Positions 35,574 to 45,686 of a DNA stretch of 64,000 bases are shown piece by piece. Source of the DNA: Leclercia sp. 29361. GTDB taxonomy: Bacteria; Pseudomonadota; Gammaproteobacteria; Enterobacterales; Enterobacteriaceae. The notes beneath the pieces are model-generated. The model searched no databases, had not been told where the DNA came from, and saw only the letters and a program-made list of their open reading frames with translations. Location: positions 930,001-994,000 of the forward strand of contig NZ_CP049786.1 of NCBI RefSeq assembly GCF_011290365.1, given 5' to 3'. Position numbers and translations under genes: made by a program. Every line of letters starts with the position of its first letter. The stretch's first letter is position 1.

Positions 35574-35997
35574 ACTACATGTTCCTTGATAAAACATAAC
35601 CAACTTGCCAGGACGGCAAAAGAGAGCCGAAATCAGATTTGTCTGTATCGGGCGTGCTCACATTAGCACCACTGCATTTTTTCGCAAGCGCCAGCTCGAC
35701 GGTTTACAAAATAGTTTTCCCTTATAACCTGGATCGGTCGCGCTGGCATTGAGAACTTTGCGTAATCGGTCGCATTTTAGCGCCTGCCGCTGCGTTATCT
35801 CTGCCTCCTGATAGGTGAAAATGGTACACTGCGCCCGTCTTATGACCGAAGGGTAAGAAAGGGCGCTTTTTCAGGATCATCCGCGATCCTGATGTTCACA
35901 CAGGCGAGTTCTCGCCGCCTTCCTTATCCTGTGCAACGACTTCTGACTCGTCCGCCCCTCTGGGGAGAACGGTTATTCATGGATATCAACTAACACT
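35574..35997 (+). promoter_or_regulatory. Structured intergenic leader upstream of nqrA
   Basis: This 424-bp gap carries the dpaA promoter on one strand and the nqr promoter and leader on the other. Two hairpins are close together: CAGGATC/GATCCTG at 35872-35891 and GGCGAG/CTCGCC at 35903-35916. A possible -10 (TACACT, 35825-35830) precedes them, with no clear -35. A four-codon frame, ATG GAT ATC AAC TAA, at 35979-35993 has GGGGAG upstream and stops 4 bp before nqrA. No known riboswitch is recognised. Confidence 0.45.
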
Positions 35998-37341
35998 ATG
36001 ATCAGAATAAGAAAAGGACTTGATTTGCCGATTTCCGGCATTCCCGTACAGCAGATTTCGCCCTGTGCGGCTCCCCGCCATGTAGCGATCCTCGGGGACG
36101 ACTACCTGGGGATGCGTCCCACCATGCTGGTGCAGGAGGGCGACAGCGTCATGAAGGGCCAGGCGCTATTCGAGGATAAAAAAAATCCCGGCGTCCTCTT
36201 CACCGCACCCGCCAGCGGAACGGTAGTGGCCATTCATCGTGGCGAGCGTCGGGTACTGCAATCGGTGGTGATCCGGCTGGAGGGCGATCGGCAGCGCGAG
36301 TTTACCCGTCACGATACTGCTGACCTGCCCACGCTTTCACGCCAGTCGGTGCAGGCGCAACTACTGGAATCAGGGCTGTGGACGGCGCTGCGTACCCGTC
36401 CATTCAGCAAAACCCCGGTGCCTGGCACCGTGCCTGCCGCCATTTTCGTCACCGCCATCGACACCAATCCGCTCAGCGCCGACCCGCAGCCGATTATCCT
36501 GGCCCAGCGTCAGGCATTTGATGCCGGACTGACCCTCCTGACGCGCCTGACGGACGGCAAAGTACATGTCTGCCAGGCGGGCGGCGGCAAGCTGGGCGGG
36601 CACCCGCAAGGGAAGGTGACGTTCAACGCCTTCGCCGGGCCGCATCCGGCAGGCTTGCCAGGGACGCATATCCATTTCCTGGAAGCCGTCAGCCTGACCA
36701 AACAGGTCTGGCATCTCAACTACCAGGAGGTGATCGCCATCGGCAAGCTGTTCACCACCGGCGAGCTTTGTACCGAGCGGGTTATCGCCCTCGGCGGCCC
36801 GCAGATGCGCAACCCACGTCTGGTGCGCACCTGCCTGGGGGCAGATCTTAATGACCTGCTGGCGGACGAAACCCTGGACGGCGAAAACCGTCATATTTCG
36901 GGTTCAGTCCTGAGCGGCAGGCATGCCACAGGCACCCACGCGTATCTCGGGCGCTTTCATCTACAGGTCAGCGTGGTGAAAGAGGGGCGCGAGAAAGAGC
37001 TGTTCGGCTGGGTGATGCCCGGCAGAGAGAAGTTCTCCGTCACCCGCACCACGCTCGGCCACTTCCTGCGCAACAAGCTGTTCAACTTCTCCACCGATAC
37101 CAACGGCGGTGAGCGGGCGATGGTGCCCATCGGCAACTACGAGCGCGTAATGCCGCTCGACATCCTGCCGACCCTGCTGCTGCGCGATCTGCTGGCGGGG
37201 GATACCGACAGTGCCCAGGCGCTGGGCTGCCTCGAGCTGGATGAAGAAGATCTGGCCCTGTGCACCTACGTTTGCCCCGGTAAATACGAATACGGACCCG
37301 TATTGCGCGAGGTATTAACCCGCATTGAGCAGGAAGGATAA
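35998..37341 (+). CDS. nqrA: Na+-translocating NADH:quinone reductase subunit A
   Basis: NqrA is a peripheral cytoplasmic subunit of the Na+-pumping NADH dehydrogenase and lies at the quinone-reducing side. The 447-residue protein starts [14 protein letters not shown] and contains a lipoyl/barrel-sandwich-like region (residues about 45-90) and the C-terminal SLBB-like part ending [15 protein letters not shown]. It is the first gene of nqrABCDEF-nqrM. The start codon has no strong Shine-Dalgarno of its own, so translation may be coupled to the short frame just upstream. The operon is absent from E. coli at this place. Confidence 0.96.
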   Translation: MIRIRKGLDLPISGIPVQQISPCAAPRHVAILGDDYLGMRPTMLVQEGDSVMKGQALFEDKKNPGVLFTAPASGTVVAIHRGERRVLQSVVIRLEGDRQREFTRHDTADLPTLSRQSVQAQLLESGLWTALRTRPFSKTPVPGTVPAAIFVTAIDTNPLSADPQPIILAQRQAFDAGLTLLTRLTDGKVHVCQAGGGKLGGHPQGKVTFNAFAGPHPAGLPGTHIHFLEAVSLTKQVWHLNYQEVIAIGKLFTTGELCTERVIALGGPQMRNPRLVRTCLGADLNDLLADETLDGENRHISGSVLSGRHATGTHAYLGRFHLQVSVVKEGREKELFGWVMPGREKFSVTRTTLGHFLRNKLFNFSTDTNGGERAMVPIGNYERVMPLDILPTLLLRDLLAGDTDSAQALGCLELDEEDLALCTYVCPGKYEYGPVLREVLTRIEQEG

Positions 37342-37344
37342 CTG

Positions 37345-38583
37345 ATGGGCCTGAAACATCTCATTGAGAAGCTGGAGCCGCACTTTACCCACGGCGGCAA
37401 GCTGGAAAAGTACTACCCGCTGTTTGAAGCGACCGCGACGCTGTTCTATACGCCTGGCCAGGTCACCAAAGGGGCCGCGCACGTGCGTGATGCCATCGAC
37501 CTCAAGCGCATGATGATCCTCGTCTGGTTCGCGGTGTTCCCGGCGATGTTCTGGGGCATGTACAACGTCGGCCTGCAGACTATCCCGGCGCTGACGCATC
37601 TTTATGATGCCCAGCAGCTGCCGCAGATTATCGCGGGGGACTGGCACTACCGGGTGGCGCAGATGCTGGGGGTCAGCTTTACCCCTGATGCCGGTTGGAT
37701 CAGTATGATGACCCTGGGGGCGGTCTATTTCCTGCCCATCTACCTGACGGTCTTCCTGGTCGGCGGCTTCTGGGAAGTGCTGTTCGCGATTATCCGTAAG
37801 CACGAGATCAACGAAGGCTTCTTTGTCACCTCCATTCTGTTTGCCCTGATTGTCCCACCGACGCTGCCGCTGTGGCAGGCGGCGATGGGCATCAGCTTTG
37901 GCGTGGTGATGGCGAAGGAGATCTTCGGCGGTACCGGGCGTAACTTCCTCAACCCGGCCCTTGCCGGACGTGCGTTCCTGTTCTTTGCCTATCCGGCGCA
38001 AATCTCCGGCGATCTGGTCTGGACGGCGGCGGATGGTTTCTCCGGTGCGACGCCGTTATCGCAGTGGGCCGCCCACGGCGGCGAGGCGCTGGTCAACAAC
38101 GCCACCGGGCAGCCGGTCAGCTGGTTCGATGCCTTTATCGGCACCATTCCGGGCTCGATAGGCGAAGTCTCCACGCTGATGATCCTGATTGGTGGTGCCA
38201 TCATTCTGTTTGGCCGCGTCGCCTCCTGGCGCATCGTGGCTGGCGTCATGCTCGGCATGATCCTCACCGCAACGCTGTTTAACCTGATCGGCTCGACGAC
38301 TAACCCGATGTTCGCCATGCCGTGGTACTGGCATCTGGTACTGGGCGGTTTCGCCTTCGGCATGATGTTTATGGCCACCGACCCGGTGTCAGCCTCCTTT
38401 ACCGATAAAGGCAAATGGTGGTACGGGGCGCTGATCGGTGTGATGTGTGTACTGATCCGCGTCGTGAACCCGGCCTACCCGGAAGGGATGATGCTGGCGA
38501 TCCTGTTCGCCAACCTGTTCGCGCCGCTGTTCGATTACCTGGTAGTGCGGGCCAACATCAAACGGAGGAAGGCGCGTGGCTGA
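37345..38583 (+). CDS. nqrB: Na+-translocating NADH:quinone reductase subunit B
   Basis: An integral membrane subunit of 412 residues with about ten hydrophobic segments, forming the Na+ channel with bound riboflavin and a covalent FMN. The FMN-attachment motif SGAT occurs at residues 233-236, with Thr236 at the same number as in Vibrio cholerae NqrB. It begins 3 bp after nqrA and overlaps nqrC by 8 bp. Attachment of the FMN needs ApbE, which is not encoded in this window. Confidence 0.97.
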   Translation: MGLKHLIEKLEPHFTHGGKLEKYYPLFEATATLFYTPGQVTKGAAHVRDAIDLKRMMILVWFAVFPAMFWGMYNVGLQTIPALTHLYDAQQLPQIIAGDWHYRVAQMLGVSFTPDAGWISMMTLGAVYFLPIYLTVFLVGGFWEVLFAIIRKHEINEGFFVTSILFALIVPPTLPLWQAAMGISFGVVMAKEIFGGTGRNFLNPALAGRAFLFFAYPAQISGDLVWTAADGFSGATPLSQWAAHGGEALVNNATGQPVSWFDAFIGTIPGSIGEVSTLMILIGGAIILFGRVASWRIVAGVMLGMILTATLFNLIGSTTNPMFAMPWYWHLVLGGFAFGMMFMATDPVSASFTDKGKWWYGALIGVMCVLIRVVNPAYPEGMMLAILFANLFAPLFDYLVVRANIKRRKARG

Positions 38584-39370
38584 GATAAAAAATAATGACA
38601 GCATCGGCAAGACGCTGATGGTGGTCATCGTGTTGTGCCTGGTCTGCTCCATCGTGGTGGCGGGCTCTGCGGTAGGGCTTAAGTCCCGTCAGCAGGAACA
38701 ACGCGCCCTCGATAAGCAACGTAACATTCTGGCGGTGGCCGGCCTGATGCAGGGCGAAATGAGCGCCGAAGATGTGGCGCAGACCTTTGCCGAACGCATC
38801 ACCCCGCGTCTGGTAGATCTCAATACCGGCGAGCTGCTGGAGAGCGATCCGTCCAGCTACAACCAGGCGCAGGCGCTGAAAGATCCACAGCGCAGCACCG
38901 TGCTGGAGGCCAGTCAGGATCCGGCTGGCATCAAGCGTCGCAGCAACACGGCGGAGATCTACCTGGTGCGGGATGAGCAACAACGCGTCCAGGAGCTGGT
39001 TCTGCCGGTGTACGGCAACGGATTGTGGTCGATGATGTATGCCTTCGTCGCCCTCAATACCGATGGCCGAACCGTTAAAGGCATCACTTATTACGACCAG
39101 GGCGAAACCCCGGGGCTGGGTGGCGAAGTAGAGAATCCGGCCTGGCGGGCGCAGTTTGTCGGCAAAAAGGTGCTGGATGATAACGGTCAACCGGCGCTGA
39201 AAGTGATGAAAGGGGCCGCACGTCCGGGGGATGAGTACGCTGTCGATGGCCTCTCTGGTGCCACGCTGACTTCAAACGGTGTTCAGCACAGCTTTGATTT
39301 CTGGATGGGTGAGCTGGGCTTTGGACCCTTTCTTAAAAAGGTACGTGAAGGAGAGCTGAACAATGGCTGA
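38576..39370 (+). CDS. nqrC: Na+-translocating NADH:quinone reductase subunit C
   Basis: A subunit of 264 residues with one N-terminal membrane segment (residues about 13-36) and a periplasmic FMN-binding domain. The covalent FMN site is SGAT at residues 227-230 ([11 protein letters not shown]). The start is GTG, within the end of nqrB (8-bp overlap), and the stop overlaps nqrD by 8 bp, so translation is tightly coupled along the operon. Confidence 0.97.
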   Translation: MAEIKNNDSIGKTLMVVIVLCLVCSIVVAGSAVGLKSRQQEQRALDKQRNILAVAGLMQGEMSAEDVAQTFAERITPRLVDLNTGELLESDPSSYNQAQALKDPQRSTVLEASQDPAGIKRRSNTAEIYLVRDEQQRVQELVLPVYGNGLWSMMYAFVALNTDGRTVKGITYYDQGETPGLGGEVENPAWRAQFVGKKVLDDNGQPALKVMKGAARPGDEYAVDGLSGATLTSNGVQHSFDFWMGELGFGPFLKKVREGELNNG

Positions 39371-40001
39371 TGCGGGCGAACTGAAAGAAGTTAAACGGGT
39401 TCTTATCGGGCCGCTGATCGCCAACAACCCGATTACCCTGCAGGTCCTGGGTGTCTGTTCGGCGCTGGCGGTGACCACCAAGCTAGAAACCGCGGTGGTG
39501 ATGACCCTGGCGGTAACCCTGGTGACGGCGTTTTCCAGCATGTTCATCTCGATGATCCGCCACCACATCCCCAACAGCGTGCGCATTATCGTGCAGATGG
39601 CGATCATCGCCTCGCTGGTGATCGTGGTGGATCAGCTGCTGCGGGCCTTTGCCTACGAAACCTCAAAACAGCTGTCGGTGTTTGTCGGCCTGATCATCAC
39701 CAACTGCATCGTGATGGGGCGGGCAGAAGCCTACGCCATGAAGATGCCGCCGCTGGCGAGCTTTATGGATGGCATCGGCAACGGTCTCGGCTACGGCGTG
39801 ATCCTGCTGACGGTAGGTTTCCTGCGCGAGCTGATCGGCAGCGGCAAGCTGTTTGGCATCACCGTGCTCGATACCGTGCAAAACGGCGGCTGGTATCTGC
39901 CGAACGGCCTGTTCCTGCTGGCCCCCAGCGCGTTCTTCATTATCGGTTTGCTGATCTGGGCGGTGAGAACCTGGCGCCCCGAGCAGCAGGAAAAGGAGTA
40001 A
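39363..40001 (+). CDS. nqrD: Na+-translocating NADH:quinone reductase subunit D
   Basis: A membrane subunit of 212 residues with six hydrophobic segments, related to NqrE and to RnfA/RnfE. The cysteine in [11 protein letters not shown] and the one in [12 protein letters not shown] are placed as those that, in this family, bind an intramembrane iron centre shared with NqrE. It overlaps nqrC by 8 bp and lies 6 bp before nqrE. Confidence 0.96.
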   Translation: MADAGELKEVKRVLIGPLIANNPITLQVLGVCSALAVTTKLETAVVMTLAVTLVTAFSSMFISMIRHHIPNSVRIIVQMAIIASLVIVVDQLLRAFAYETSKQLSVFVGLIITNCIVMGRAEAYAMKMPPLASFMDGIGNGLGYGVILLTVGFLRELIGSGKLFGITVLDTVQNGGWYLPNGLFLLAPSAFFIIGLLIWAVRTWRPEQQEKE

Positions 40002-40007
40002 CCGACA

Positions 40008-40604
40008 ATGGCTCATTACCTGAGTTTGTTTGTGCGGGCGGTGTTTGTTGAAAACATGGCGCTCGCGTTTTTCCTCGGCATGTGTACGTTCCTCGCCGTG
40101 TCCAAAAAGGTGTCGACCGCCTTCGGCCTGGGCGTTGCCGTTACGGTGGTGCTGGGGCTGTCGGTGCCGATCAACAATCTGGTTTTTAACCTGGTGCTGC
40201 GCGATGGCGCGCTGGTAGACGGCGTTGATCTGAGCTTCCTCAACTTCATCACCTTCATTGGGGTGATCGCGGCACTGGTGCAGATCCTCGAGATGATCCT
40301 CGATAAATACTTCCCGTCACTCTATACCGCGCTGGGCATCTTCCTGCCGCTGATTGCCGTGAACTGCGCCATTTTTGGCGGCGTGTCGTTCATGGTGCAA
40401 CGTGATTACAACTTTAGCGAGTCGGTGGTCTACGGCTTCGGCTCCGGCATTGGCTGGATGCTGGCTATCGTGACGATGGCGGGCCTGCGTGAAAAAATGA
40501 AGTATGCCAACGTGCCGGCCGGGTTGCGCGGCTTAGGGATCACCTTTATCACCACCGGTCTGATGGCGCTGGGCTTTATGTCCTTCTCCGGTGTGCAGCT
40601 GTAA
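40008..40604 (+). CDS. nqrE: Na+-translocating NADH:quinone reductase subunit E
   Basis: A membrane subunit of 198 residues that forms an inverted-topology pair with NqrD. The conserved cysteine segments [13 protein letters not shown] and [12 protein letters not shown] are present, matching the iron ligands of the family. Length equals Vibrio NqrE. Confidence 0.97.
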   Translation: MAHYLSLFVRAVFVENMALAFFLGMCTFLAVSKKVSTAFGLGVAVTVVLGLSVPINNLVFNLVLRDGALVDGVDLSFLNFITFIGVIAALVQILEMILDKYFPSLYTALGIFLPLIAVNCAIFGGVSFMVQRDYNFSESVVYGFGSGIGWMLAIVTMAGLREKMKYANVPAGLRGLGITFITTGLMALGFMSFSGVQL

Positions 40605-40615
40605 GGGCAAACTGT

Positions 40616-41839
40616 ATGGAAATTATTCTTGGCGTGGTGATGTTTACGCTGATCGTGCTGGTGCTCTCGGGGCTGATCCTGGTGGCGCGGTCAAAGCTGG
40701 TGAACTCCGGCGATGTGATCATCGAGATTAACGATGAGGCGGATAAGCAGATCCGCACCCCTGCGGGTGACAAGCTGCTGAACACGCTCTCCGGCAATGG
40801 CATTTTTATCTCTTCTGCCTGCGGCGGCGGTGGCTCCTGCGGGCAATGCCGGGTCACGGTCAAAGAGGGTGGCGGCGATATCCTGCCGACCGAACTGTCG
40901 CACATCAGCAAGCGTGAGGCGAAAGAGGGTTGTCGTCTGGCCTGCCAGGTGGCGGTGCGTCAGAACATGAAGATTGAGCTGCCGGAGGAGATCTTCGGCG
41001 TGAAAAAGTGGCAGTGTGAGGTTATCTCCAACGATAACAAAGCCACCTTCATTAAAGAGCTGAAGCTACGCGTACCCGATGGCGAAGATGTGCCGTTCCG
41101 CGCGGGTGGCTACATCCAGATTGAATGCCCGGAGCATACTGTCGCGTACAAGGACTTTGACGTGCCTGACAAGTACCGCGGCGACTGGGATAAATTCAAC
41201 CTGTTCCGCTTTGTCTCTGAGGTTAAGGAGCCGACGCTGCGCGCCTACTCCATGGCCAACTACCCGGATGAGAAGGGCATCATCATGCTCAACGTGCGTA
41301 TCGCCACGCCGCCGCCAGGCGTACCGGATGCACCGCCGGGGATCATGTCGTCCTATATCTGGTCGCTGAAAGCGGGCGATAAGGTGACTATCTCCGGTCC
41401 GTTTGGTGAGTTCTTTGCCAAAGAGACCGATGCCGAAATGGTATTCATCGGCGGGGGGGCCGGGATGGCGCCGATGCGCTCGCACATCTTTGATCAGCTT
41501 AAGCGTCTGGGTAGCAAACGTAAGATCAGCTTCTGGTACGGCGCCCGCTCGCTGCGGGAGATGTTTTATCAGGAGGAGTTTGAACAGCTGGCGCGGGATA
41601 ACCCGAACTTCAGCTTCCACATTGCGCTGTCCGATCCGCTGCCGGAAGATAACTGGACCGGCTACACCGGGTTCATTCATAACGTGCTGTATGAAAACTA
41701 CCTCAAACACCACGCTGCTCCGGAAGACTGCGAGTTCTACATGTGCGGGCCGCCAATGATGAACGCCGCGGTGATCAAAATGCTGCAGGATCTCGGCGTG
41801 GAAGATGAGAACATCATGCTGGATGATTTTGGAGGCTGA
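40616..41839 (+). CDS. nqrF: Na+-translocating NADH:quinone reductase subunit F
   Basis: The electron-input subunit that oxidises NADH. The 407 residues contain an N-terminal membrane helix (about 3-25), a [2Fe-2S] ferredoxin domain with [15 protein letters not shown] and EGCRLACQV (four Cys ligands), an FAD-binding domain with RAYSMANYP, and an NADH-binding domain with [14 protein letters not shown] and the C-terminal DDFGG. Its stop overlaps the nqrM start. Confidence 0.98.
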   Translation: MEIILGVVMFTLIVLVLSGLILVARSKLVNSGDVIIEINDEADKQIRTPAGDKLLNTLSGNGIFISSACGGGGSCGQCRVTVKEGGGDILPTELSHISKREAKEGCRLACQVAVRQNMKIELPEEIFGVKKWQCEVISNDNKATFIKELKLRVPDGEDVPFRAGGYIQIECPEHTVAYKDFDVPDKYRGDWDKFNLFRFVSEVKEPTLRAYSMANYPDEKGIIMLNVRIATPPPGVPDAPPGIMSSYIWSLKAGDKVTISGPFGEFFAKETDAEMVFIGGGAGMAPMRSHIFDQLKRLGSKRKISFWYGARSLREMFYQEEFEQLARDNPNFSFHIALSDPLPEDNWTGYTGFIHNVLYENYLKHHAAPEDCEFYMCGPPMMNAAVIKMLQDLGVEDENIMLDDFGG

Positions 41840-42054
41840 TGATGGTGACCTTCCTGCTGACCTTTGCGATCTTTGTGCTGGTGATATTTGGCATGTCGCT
41901 CGGCTGGCTGATTAAGCGTAAAAGCATTCAGGGCAGCTGCGGCGGCATCTCTTCGCTGGGGATGGAGAAAGTCTGCGACTGCCCGGAGCCGTGCGACGCG
42001 CGTAAAAAGCGCATGGAACGCGAAGCACAGCGCCAGCAAAACCGAATCCTCTGA
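41839..42054 (+). CDS. nqrM: Na+-NQR maturation factor NqrM
   Basis: A 71-residue protein with one N-terminal membrane helix (residues about 2-22), then a cysteine-rich segment (SCGGISSLG, CDCPEPCD) and a basic tail. It belongs to the DUF539/NqrM family, needed for maturation of the iron-containing membrane subunits. It starts within the nqrF stop (ATGATG at 41839). In Vibrio an apbE gene stands between nqrF and nqrM; here it is missing. A terminator ends the operon. Confidence 0.93.
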   Translation: MMVTFLLTFAIFVLVIFGMSLGWLIKRKSIQGSCGGISSLGMEKVCDCPEPCDARKKRMEREAQRQQNRIL

Positions 42055-42059
42055 ACGAA

Positions 42060-42088
42060 ACAGGCCGCAACAGCGGCCTGTTTTTTTT
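42060..42088 (+). terminator. Terminator of the nqr operon
   Basis: Stem ACAGGCCGC / GCGGCCTGT with loop AACA and eight T residues on the plus strand. Confidence 0.92.
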
Positions 42089-42932
42089 ACTTAACCCACG
42101 CTCTGGCCTGGGCCGGAGAATCCACCATCACCCCGTCGGCCCCCAACGTTTGGGCTTTCTGATAATCCTCTGCAGAGTTAACACCAAGCAGAATCACATG
42201 GGCATTCCCCTGTGAGCGGAAACAGTCCATCGCCTCCTTATCCCACGTCAGGGTAGCCGGGGAGATACCATCCCCCAGTGTGAATTTCTCCACCACTTCC
42301 ACCTTGCGATTCAGCTCCAGCCCGTACCAGTACGCATCCATTTTCTTTGCCGGGGTCTGGCAAACGTGGTTCAGGGAGATATTCGCCAGCCGGGTGCGGG
42401 TTTCACTCCGGGTGACAAAGCGCGGCACCTCTGCAGGCAGAGCATCCAGATAGCGATCCTCTGTGGAATAGACGCGAACACGCGCCAGGCTGTTGGTCTC
42501 TTTCAGCACGCCAAGTAGCTGTTTGCCCATCTCAGCCGGATCGGCGTCGGGGGATTTAATATCGATGTAAAAGTGGACGTCAGGCCAGCGTTCCAGTACC
42601 GCTTTCAGGGTCGGAATGGTGGTTCCGGCGACCTTTTCTTTCCATTTTGCACCGGCATCAAAGGTCGCCAGCTCGGCCTGGGTGTACTGAGAGACGTTGC
42701 CCTTTGCTGCGGTTAACGCGCTGAGATCGCTCGGGCGATAGAGAACGGGCACGCCGTCACGGCTGAGCTGCACGGTGACCCAGATCGCCTGAGCGCGGTT
42801 TTCCAGCGCAAGCTGAATGGCCGGAAGCGTATTCTCCGGCGCATCGGCGGTTCCCCCGCGGTGAGCGATAATTTGTGGGCTGGCCCAGGCGGAGGTCGTT
42901 AGCAGAAGTGAAGCGATAATCATCTTTTTCAT
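42087..42932 (-). CDS. Secreted glycerophosphodiester phosphodiesterase-like protein, active site altered
   Basis: A 281-residue GDPD-superfamily protein with a signal peptide (MKKMIIASLLLTTSAWA, cleavage before Ser18), so it is probably periplasmic. The first family motif, HRGG (His24) and PENT (Glu33), is intact. Where active GDPDs have a metal-binding E-x-D followed by a His-Asp pair, this protein has WVTVQLS (51-57) and LYRPSDL (64-70). The first acidic pair and the second catalytic His are therefore missing. The fold is supported; activity on glycerophosphodiesters is doubtful. It is convergent with nqrM and divergent from dinB. Confidence 0.82.
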   Translation of the reverse strand: MKKMIIASLLLTTSAWASPQIIAHRGGTADAPENTLPAIQLALENRAQAIWVTVQLSRDGVPVLYRPSDLSALTAAKGNVSQYTQAELATFDAGAKWKEKVAGTTIPTLKAVLERWPDVHFYIDIKSPDADPAEMGKQLLGVLKETNSLARVRVYSTEDRYLDALPAEVPRFVTRSETRTRLANISLNHVCQTPAKKMDAYWYGLELNRKVEVVEKFTLGDGISPATLTWDKEAMDCFRSQGNAHVILLGVNSAEDYQKAQTLGADGVMVDSPAQARAWVK

Positions 42933-43034
42933 GAATAATTTTCCATTTTAAATCATGTAATTCAATGAGTTGTAAATGCCCAATGGCTTATCCTTGTACC
43001 ATGATTTAATGACAGAAGTGCGACGGTAAATCTG

Positions 43035-43079
43035 CTGACGCATTTTTTGCACTTTGTTATACTGTGCATAATTACAGGT
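43035..43079 (+). promoter_or_regulatory. dinB promoter and LexA operator
   Basis: CTGACG (43035-43040) and TATACT (43058-43063) are spaced 17 bp. A LexA box, TACTGTGCATAATTACAGGT (43060-43079, CTGT-N8-ACAG), overlaps the -10 and the start region. SOS control of dinB follows from LexA consensus. Confidence 0.88.
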
Positions 43080-43091
43080 GTGGTGATGATG

Positions 43092-44150
43092 ATGCGCAAA
43101 ATAATCCATGTCGATATGGACTGTTTTTTTGCTGCGGTGGAAATGCGGGATAATCCGGCGCTACGGGATATCCCCATTGCCATTGGCGGTAGTCGTGTGC
43201 AGCGCGGAGTGATCAGCACCGCGAACTACCCGGCACGTAAGTTTGGCGTGCGCAGCGCCATGCCGACCGCGATGGCGTTAAAACTCTGCCCGCACCTCAC
43301 CTTATTACCTGGCCGTTTCGAGGCCTACAAAGAAGCGTCCCACCATATTCGTGAGATCTTCTCCCGCTACACCTCCCTGATCGAACCCCTGTCGCTGGAC
43401 GAAGCCTATCTGGATGTCACCGACAGCCTTCACTGTCACGGCTCCGCCACGTTGATGGCCCAGGAGATCCGTCAGACGATTTTTGATGAACTGCAGCTCA
43501 CCGCCTCGGCGGGCGTCGCGCCGGTTAAATTCCTCGCCAAAATCGCCTCGGATCTCAATAAGCCCAACGGCCAGTATGTGATCACCCCTGACGAAGTGCC
43601 GGCGTTTATCAAAACGCTGCCGCTGGGTAAGATCCCCGGCGTAGGGAAAGTCTCTGCAGCAAAGCTGGAGAACATGGGGCTGCGCACCTGTGAAGATGTG
43701 CAGAACAGCGATCTCGGGATGCTGTTAAAGCGCTTCGGTAAGTTTGGCCGGGTGCTGTGGGAGCGGAGCCAGGGCATTGATGAGCGCAATGTTAACAGCG
43801 AGCGGCTGCGTAAATCGGTGGGCGTGGAACGCACCCTGGCGGAGGATATTCACGACTGGGCAGACTGCGAAGCCATTATCGTCGGGCAGCTCTATCCTGA
43901 GCTGGAGCGGCGGCTGGCGAAGGTTAAACCGGATCTGCTGATTGCCCGCCAGGGGGTAAAACTCAAGTTCAACGATTTTCAGCAAACCACCCAGGAGCAC
44001 GTCTGGCCGCGGCTGAACAAAGAGGATTTGATTGCCACCGCGAAGAAAACCTGGGAAGAGCGTCGGGCAGGGCGGGGAGTACGGCTGGTGGGGTTGCATG
44101 TCACGCTGCTGGATCCGCAGCTGGAGCGGCAGTTGGTGCTGGGGCTGTAA
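43092..44150 (+). CDS. dinB: DNA polymerase IV, Y-family translesion polymerase
   Basis: Pol IV copies damaged templates during the SOS response. The ATG at 43092 ([17 protein letters not shown]) gives 352 residues, one more than E. coli; the frame extends upstream to 43047 but over the promoter. Catalytic acidic residues lie in HVDMDCFF (Asp8) and LDEAYLDV (Asp-Glu). The little-finger domain and a C-terminal clamp-binding peptide (QLVLGL) are intact. Two or three ATGs (43086, 43089, 43092) run together at the start. The toxin-antitoxin genes that follow dinB in E. coli are absent. Confidence 0.97.
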   Translation: MRKIIHVDMDCFFAAVEMRDNPALRDIPIAIGGSRVQRGVISTANYPARKFGVRSAMPTAMALKLCPHLTLLPGRFEAYKEASHHIREIFSRYTSLIEPLSLDEAYLDVTDSLHCHGSATLMAQEIRQTIFDELQLTASAGVAPVKFLAKIASDLNKPNGQYVITPDEVPAFIKTLPLGKIPGVGKVSAAKLENMGLRTCEDVQNSDLGMLLKRFGKFGRVLWERSQGIDERNVNSERLRKSVGVERTLAEDIHDWADCEAIIVGQLYPELERRLAKVKPDLLIARQGVKLKFNDFQQTTQEHVWPRLNKEDLIATAKKTWEERRAGRGVRLVGLHVTLLDPQLERQLVLGL

Positions 44151-44154
44151 AAAA

Positions 44155-44181
44155 GCCCGGTGGCGCTGACGCTTACCGGGC
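44155..44181. repeat. REP palindromic unit
   Basis: GCCCGGT ... ACCGGGC, 27 bp, is a classic enterobacterial REP sequence directly after the dinB stop. Confidence 0.82.
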
Positions 44182-44193
44182 CTGGGTATTTCT

Positions 44194-44226
44194 CCCTCTC
44201 CCTGTGGGAGAGGGCTGGGGTGAGGG
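44194..44226. repeat. Palindromic intergenic repeat with perfect 9-bp stem
   Basis: CCCTCTCCC TGT GGGAGAGGG (44194-44214) followed by CTGGGGTGAGGG. This sequence type recurs between enterobacterial genes next to REP units. Here it sits between the convergent dinB and pepD and may help stop transcription. Confidence 0.75.
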
Positions 44227-44228
44227 GA

Positions 44229-45686
44229 TTACTTCGCCGGGATCGCTTTCAGCAGTTCGGTCAGCAGGGTCCAGTAATGGCCCACGCTTTCGATATGCAC
44301 CTGCTCATCCGGAGAGTGAGGACCGGTAATGGTCGGCCCGATGGAAACCATATCCATATCCGGGTACGGTTTCTTGAACAGACCACACTCCAGACCCGCG
44401 TGGATCACCTGAATGTTCGGCGTGCTGTTAAACAGACGCTGATAGGTTTCACGCACCAGCGCCATCACCGGTGAACTCGCATCTGGCTGCCAGCCCGGAT
44501 AGCTGCCTTTGGCGGCGGTTTGCGCGCCAGACAGTTTGCCCAGAGATTCCAGCATGCTCACCACGTACTCTTTCCCGCTGTCGATCAGGGAGCGGATCAG
44601 GCAGATAATCTCTGCGCTGTCGTCAGCCATGGTCACCACGCCGACGTTCAGGGAGGTTTCTACCACGCCTTTCGCCACGTCAGAGTTGCGGATCACGCCG
44701 TTTGGCGTAGCGTTCAGCAGCTGAACAAAGCGGTCGCGTGACTGCTCAGTCAGCGCAGCTTTATCCGTCGTAACTGCTTCCAGCACCACCGTCAGGTTCT
44801 TCTCTTTCGCTTCCAGCTCGTTTTTCAGGATATCCAGATAGACGGTGGAGAGCTTTTTCAGCGCATCGGCTTTGTCTGCGGCAACGGCCACGGTGGCGAA
44901 GGCTTCACGCGGGATCGCGTTACGCAGCGTACCGCCGTTGAAATCCACCAGACGCAGATCCAATTCGGCAGCATGACCGGCCAGGAAGCGGGCCAGCAGC
45001 TTGTTGGCATTGCCTAACCCTAAGTGAATGTCACCGCCGGAGTGGCCGCCTTTCAGCCCTTTCAGCGTCAGCTTGAAGGTCTGGAAGCCTGTCGGGATCG
45101 CTTCACGGGTCAGCGGCAGGGTGGAGATAAAGTCGATACCGCCCGCGCAACCCATGTAGATTTCGCCTTCCTCTTCGGAATCGGTATTGATCAGGATATC
45201 CGCCTGCAGCCAGTTCGCCTGCAGACCAAAGGCGCCATCCATCCCGGCTTCTTCGGTCATGGTCAGCAGCACTTCCAGCGGACCATGCTCAACGCGATCG
45301 TCTGCCAGTACCGCCAGCGCAGAGGCCATACCGATACCGTTATCGGCACCCAGAGTGGTGCCGCGGGCTTTGATCCACTCGCCGTCGATGTACGGCTGAA
45401 TCGGATCTTTGGTGAAATCGTGAACGGTGTCGTTGTTCTTCTGTGGAACCATGTCCAGGTGCGCCTGGAGCACAACCGGTTTACGGTTTTCCATCCCGGC
45501 GGTGGCAGGTTTACGGATCAGAATGTTGCCAACCTGGTCGCGTTCGGCGTGCAGCCCTTTTTCCTTCGCCCAGCCCATGATGTGTTCGGCAAGCTGTTCT
45601 TCGTGATAAGACGGGTGAGGAATGGAGCAGATTTTGGCAAAAATATCCCACAGCGGTTGTGGCGATAACTGAGACAGTTCAGACAC
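44229..45686 (-). CDS. pepD: Aminoacyl-histidine dipeptidase (peptidase D)
   Basis: A cytoplasmic M20-family zinc dipeptidase acting on Xaa-His and other dipeptides. The GTG at 45686 has AAGGAG upstream and gives 485 residues as in E. coli; the frame continues 55 codons upstream over the promoter without support. Metal and catalytic residues are visible in VVLQAHLDMVPQ, LGADNGIGMA, TMTEEAGMDGA and NTDSEEEGE. It is divergent from gpt. Confidence 0.97.
   Translation of the reverse strand: MSELSQLSPQPLWDIFAKICSIPHPSYHEEQLAEHIMGWAKEKGLHAERDQVGNILIRKPATAGMENRKPVVLQAHLDMVPQKNNDTVHDFTKDPIQPYIDGEWIKARGTTLGADNGIGMASALAVLADDRVEHGPLEVLLTMTEEAGMDGAFGLQANWLQADILINTDSEEEGEIYMGCAGGIDFISTLPLTREAIPTGFQTFKLTLKGLKGGHSGGDIHLGLGNANKLLARFLAGHAAELDLRLVDFNGGTLRNAIPREAFATVAVAADKADALKKLSTVYLDILKNELEAKEKNLTVVLEAVTTDKAALTEQSRDRFVQLLNATPNGVIRNSDVAKGVVETSLNVGVVTMADDSAEIICLIRSLIDSGKEYVVSMLESLGKLSGAQTAAKGSYPGWQPDASSPVMALVRETYQRLFNSTPNIQVIHAGLECGLFKKPYPDMDMVSIGPTITGPHSPDEQVHIESVGHYWTLLTELLKAIPAK

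Noticed and set aside
35640..35997. A known Na+ or other riboswitch before nqrA
   Set aside because: Hairpins are visible, but no conserved core I can match to a described class; kept only as an unassigned leader.
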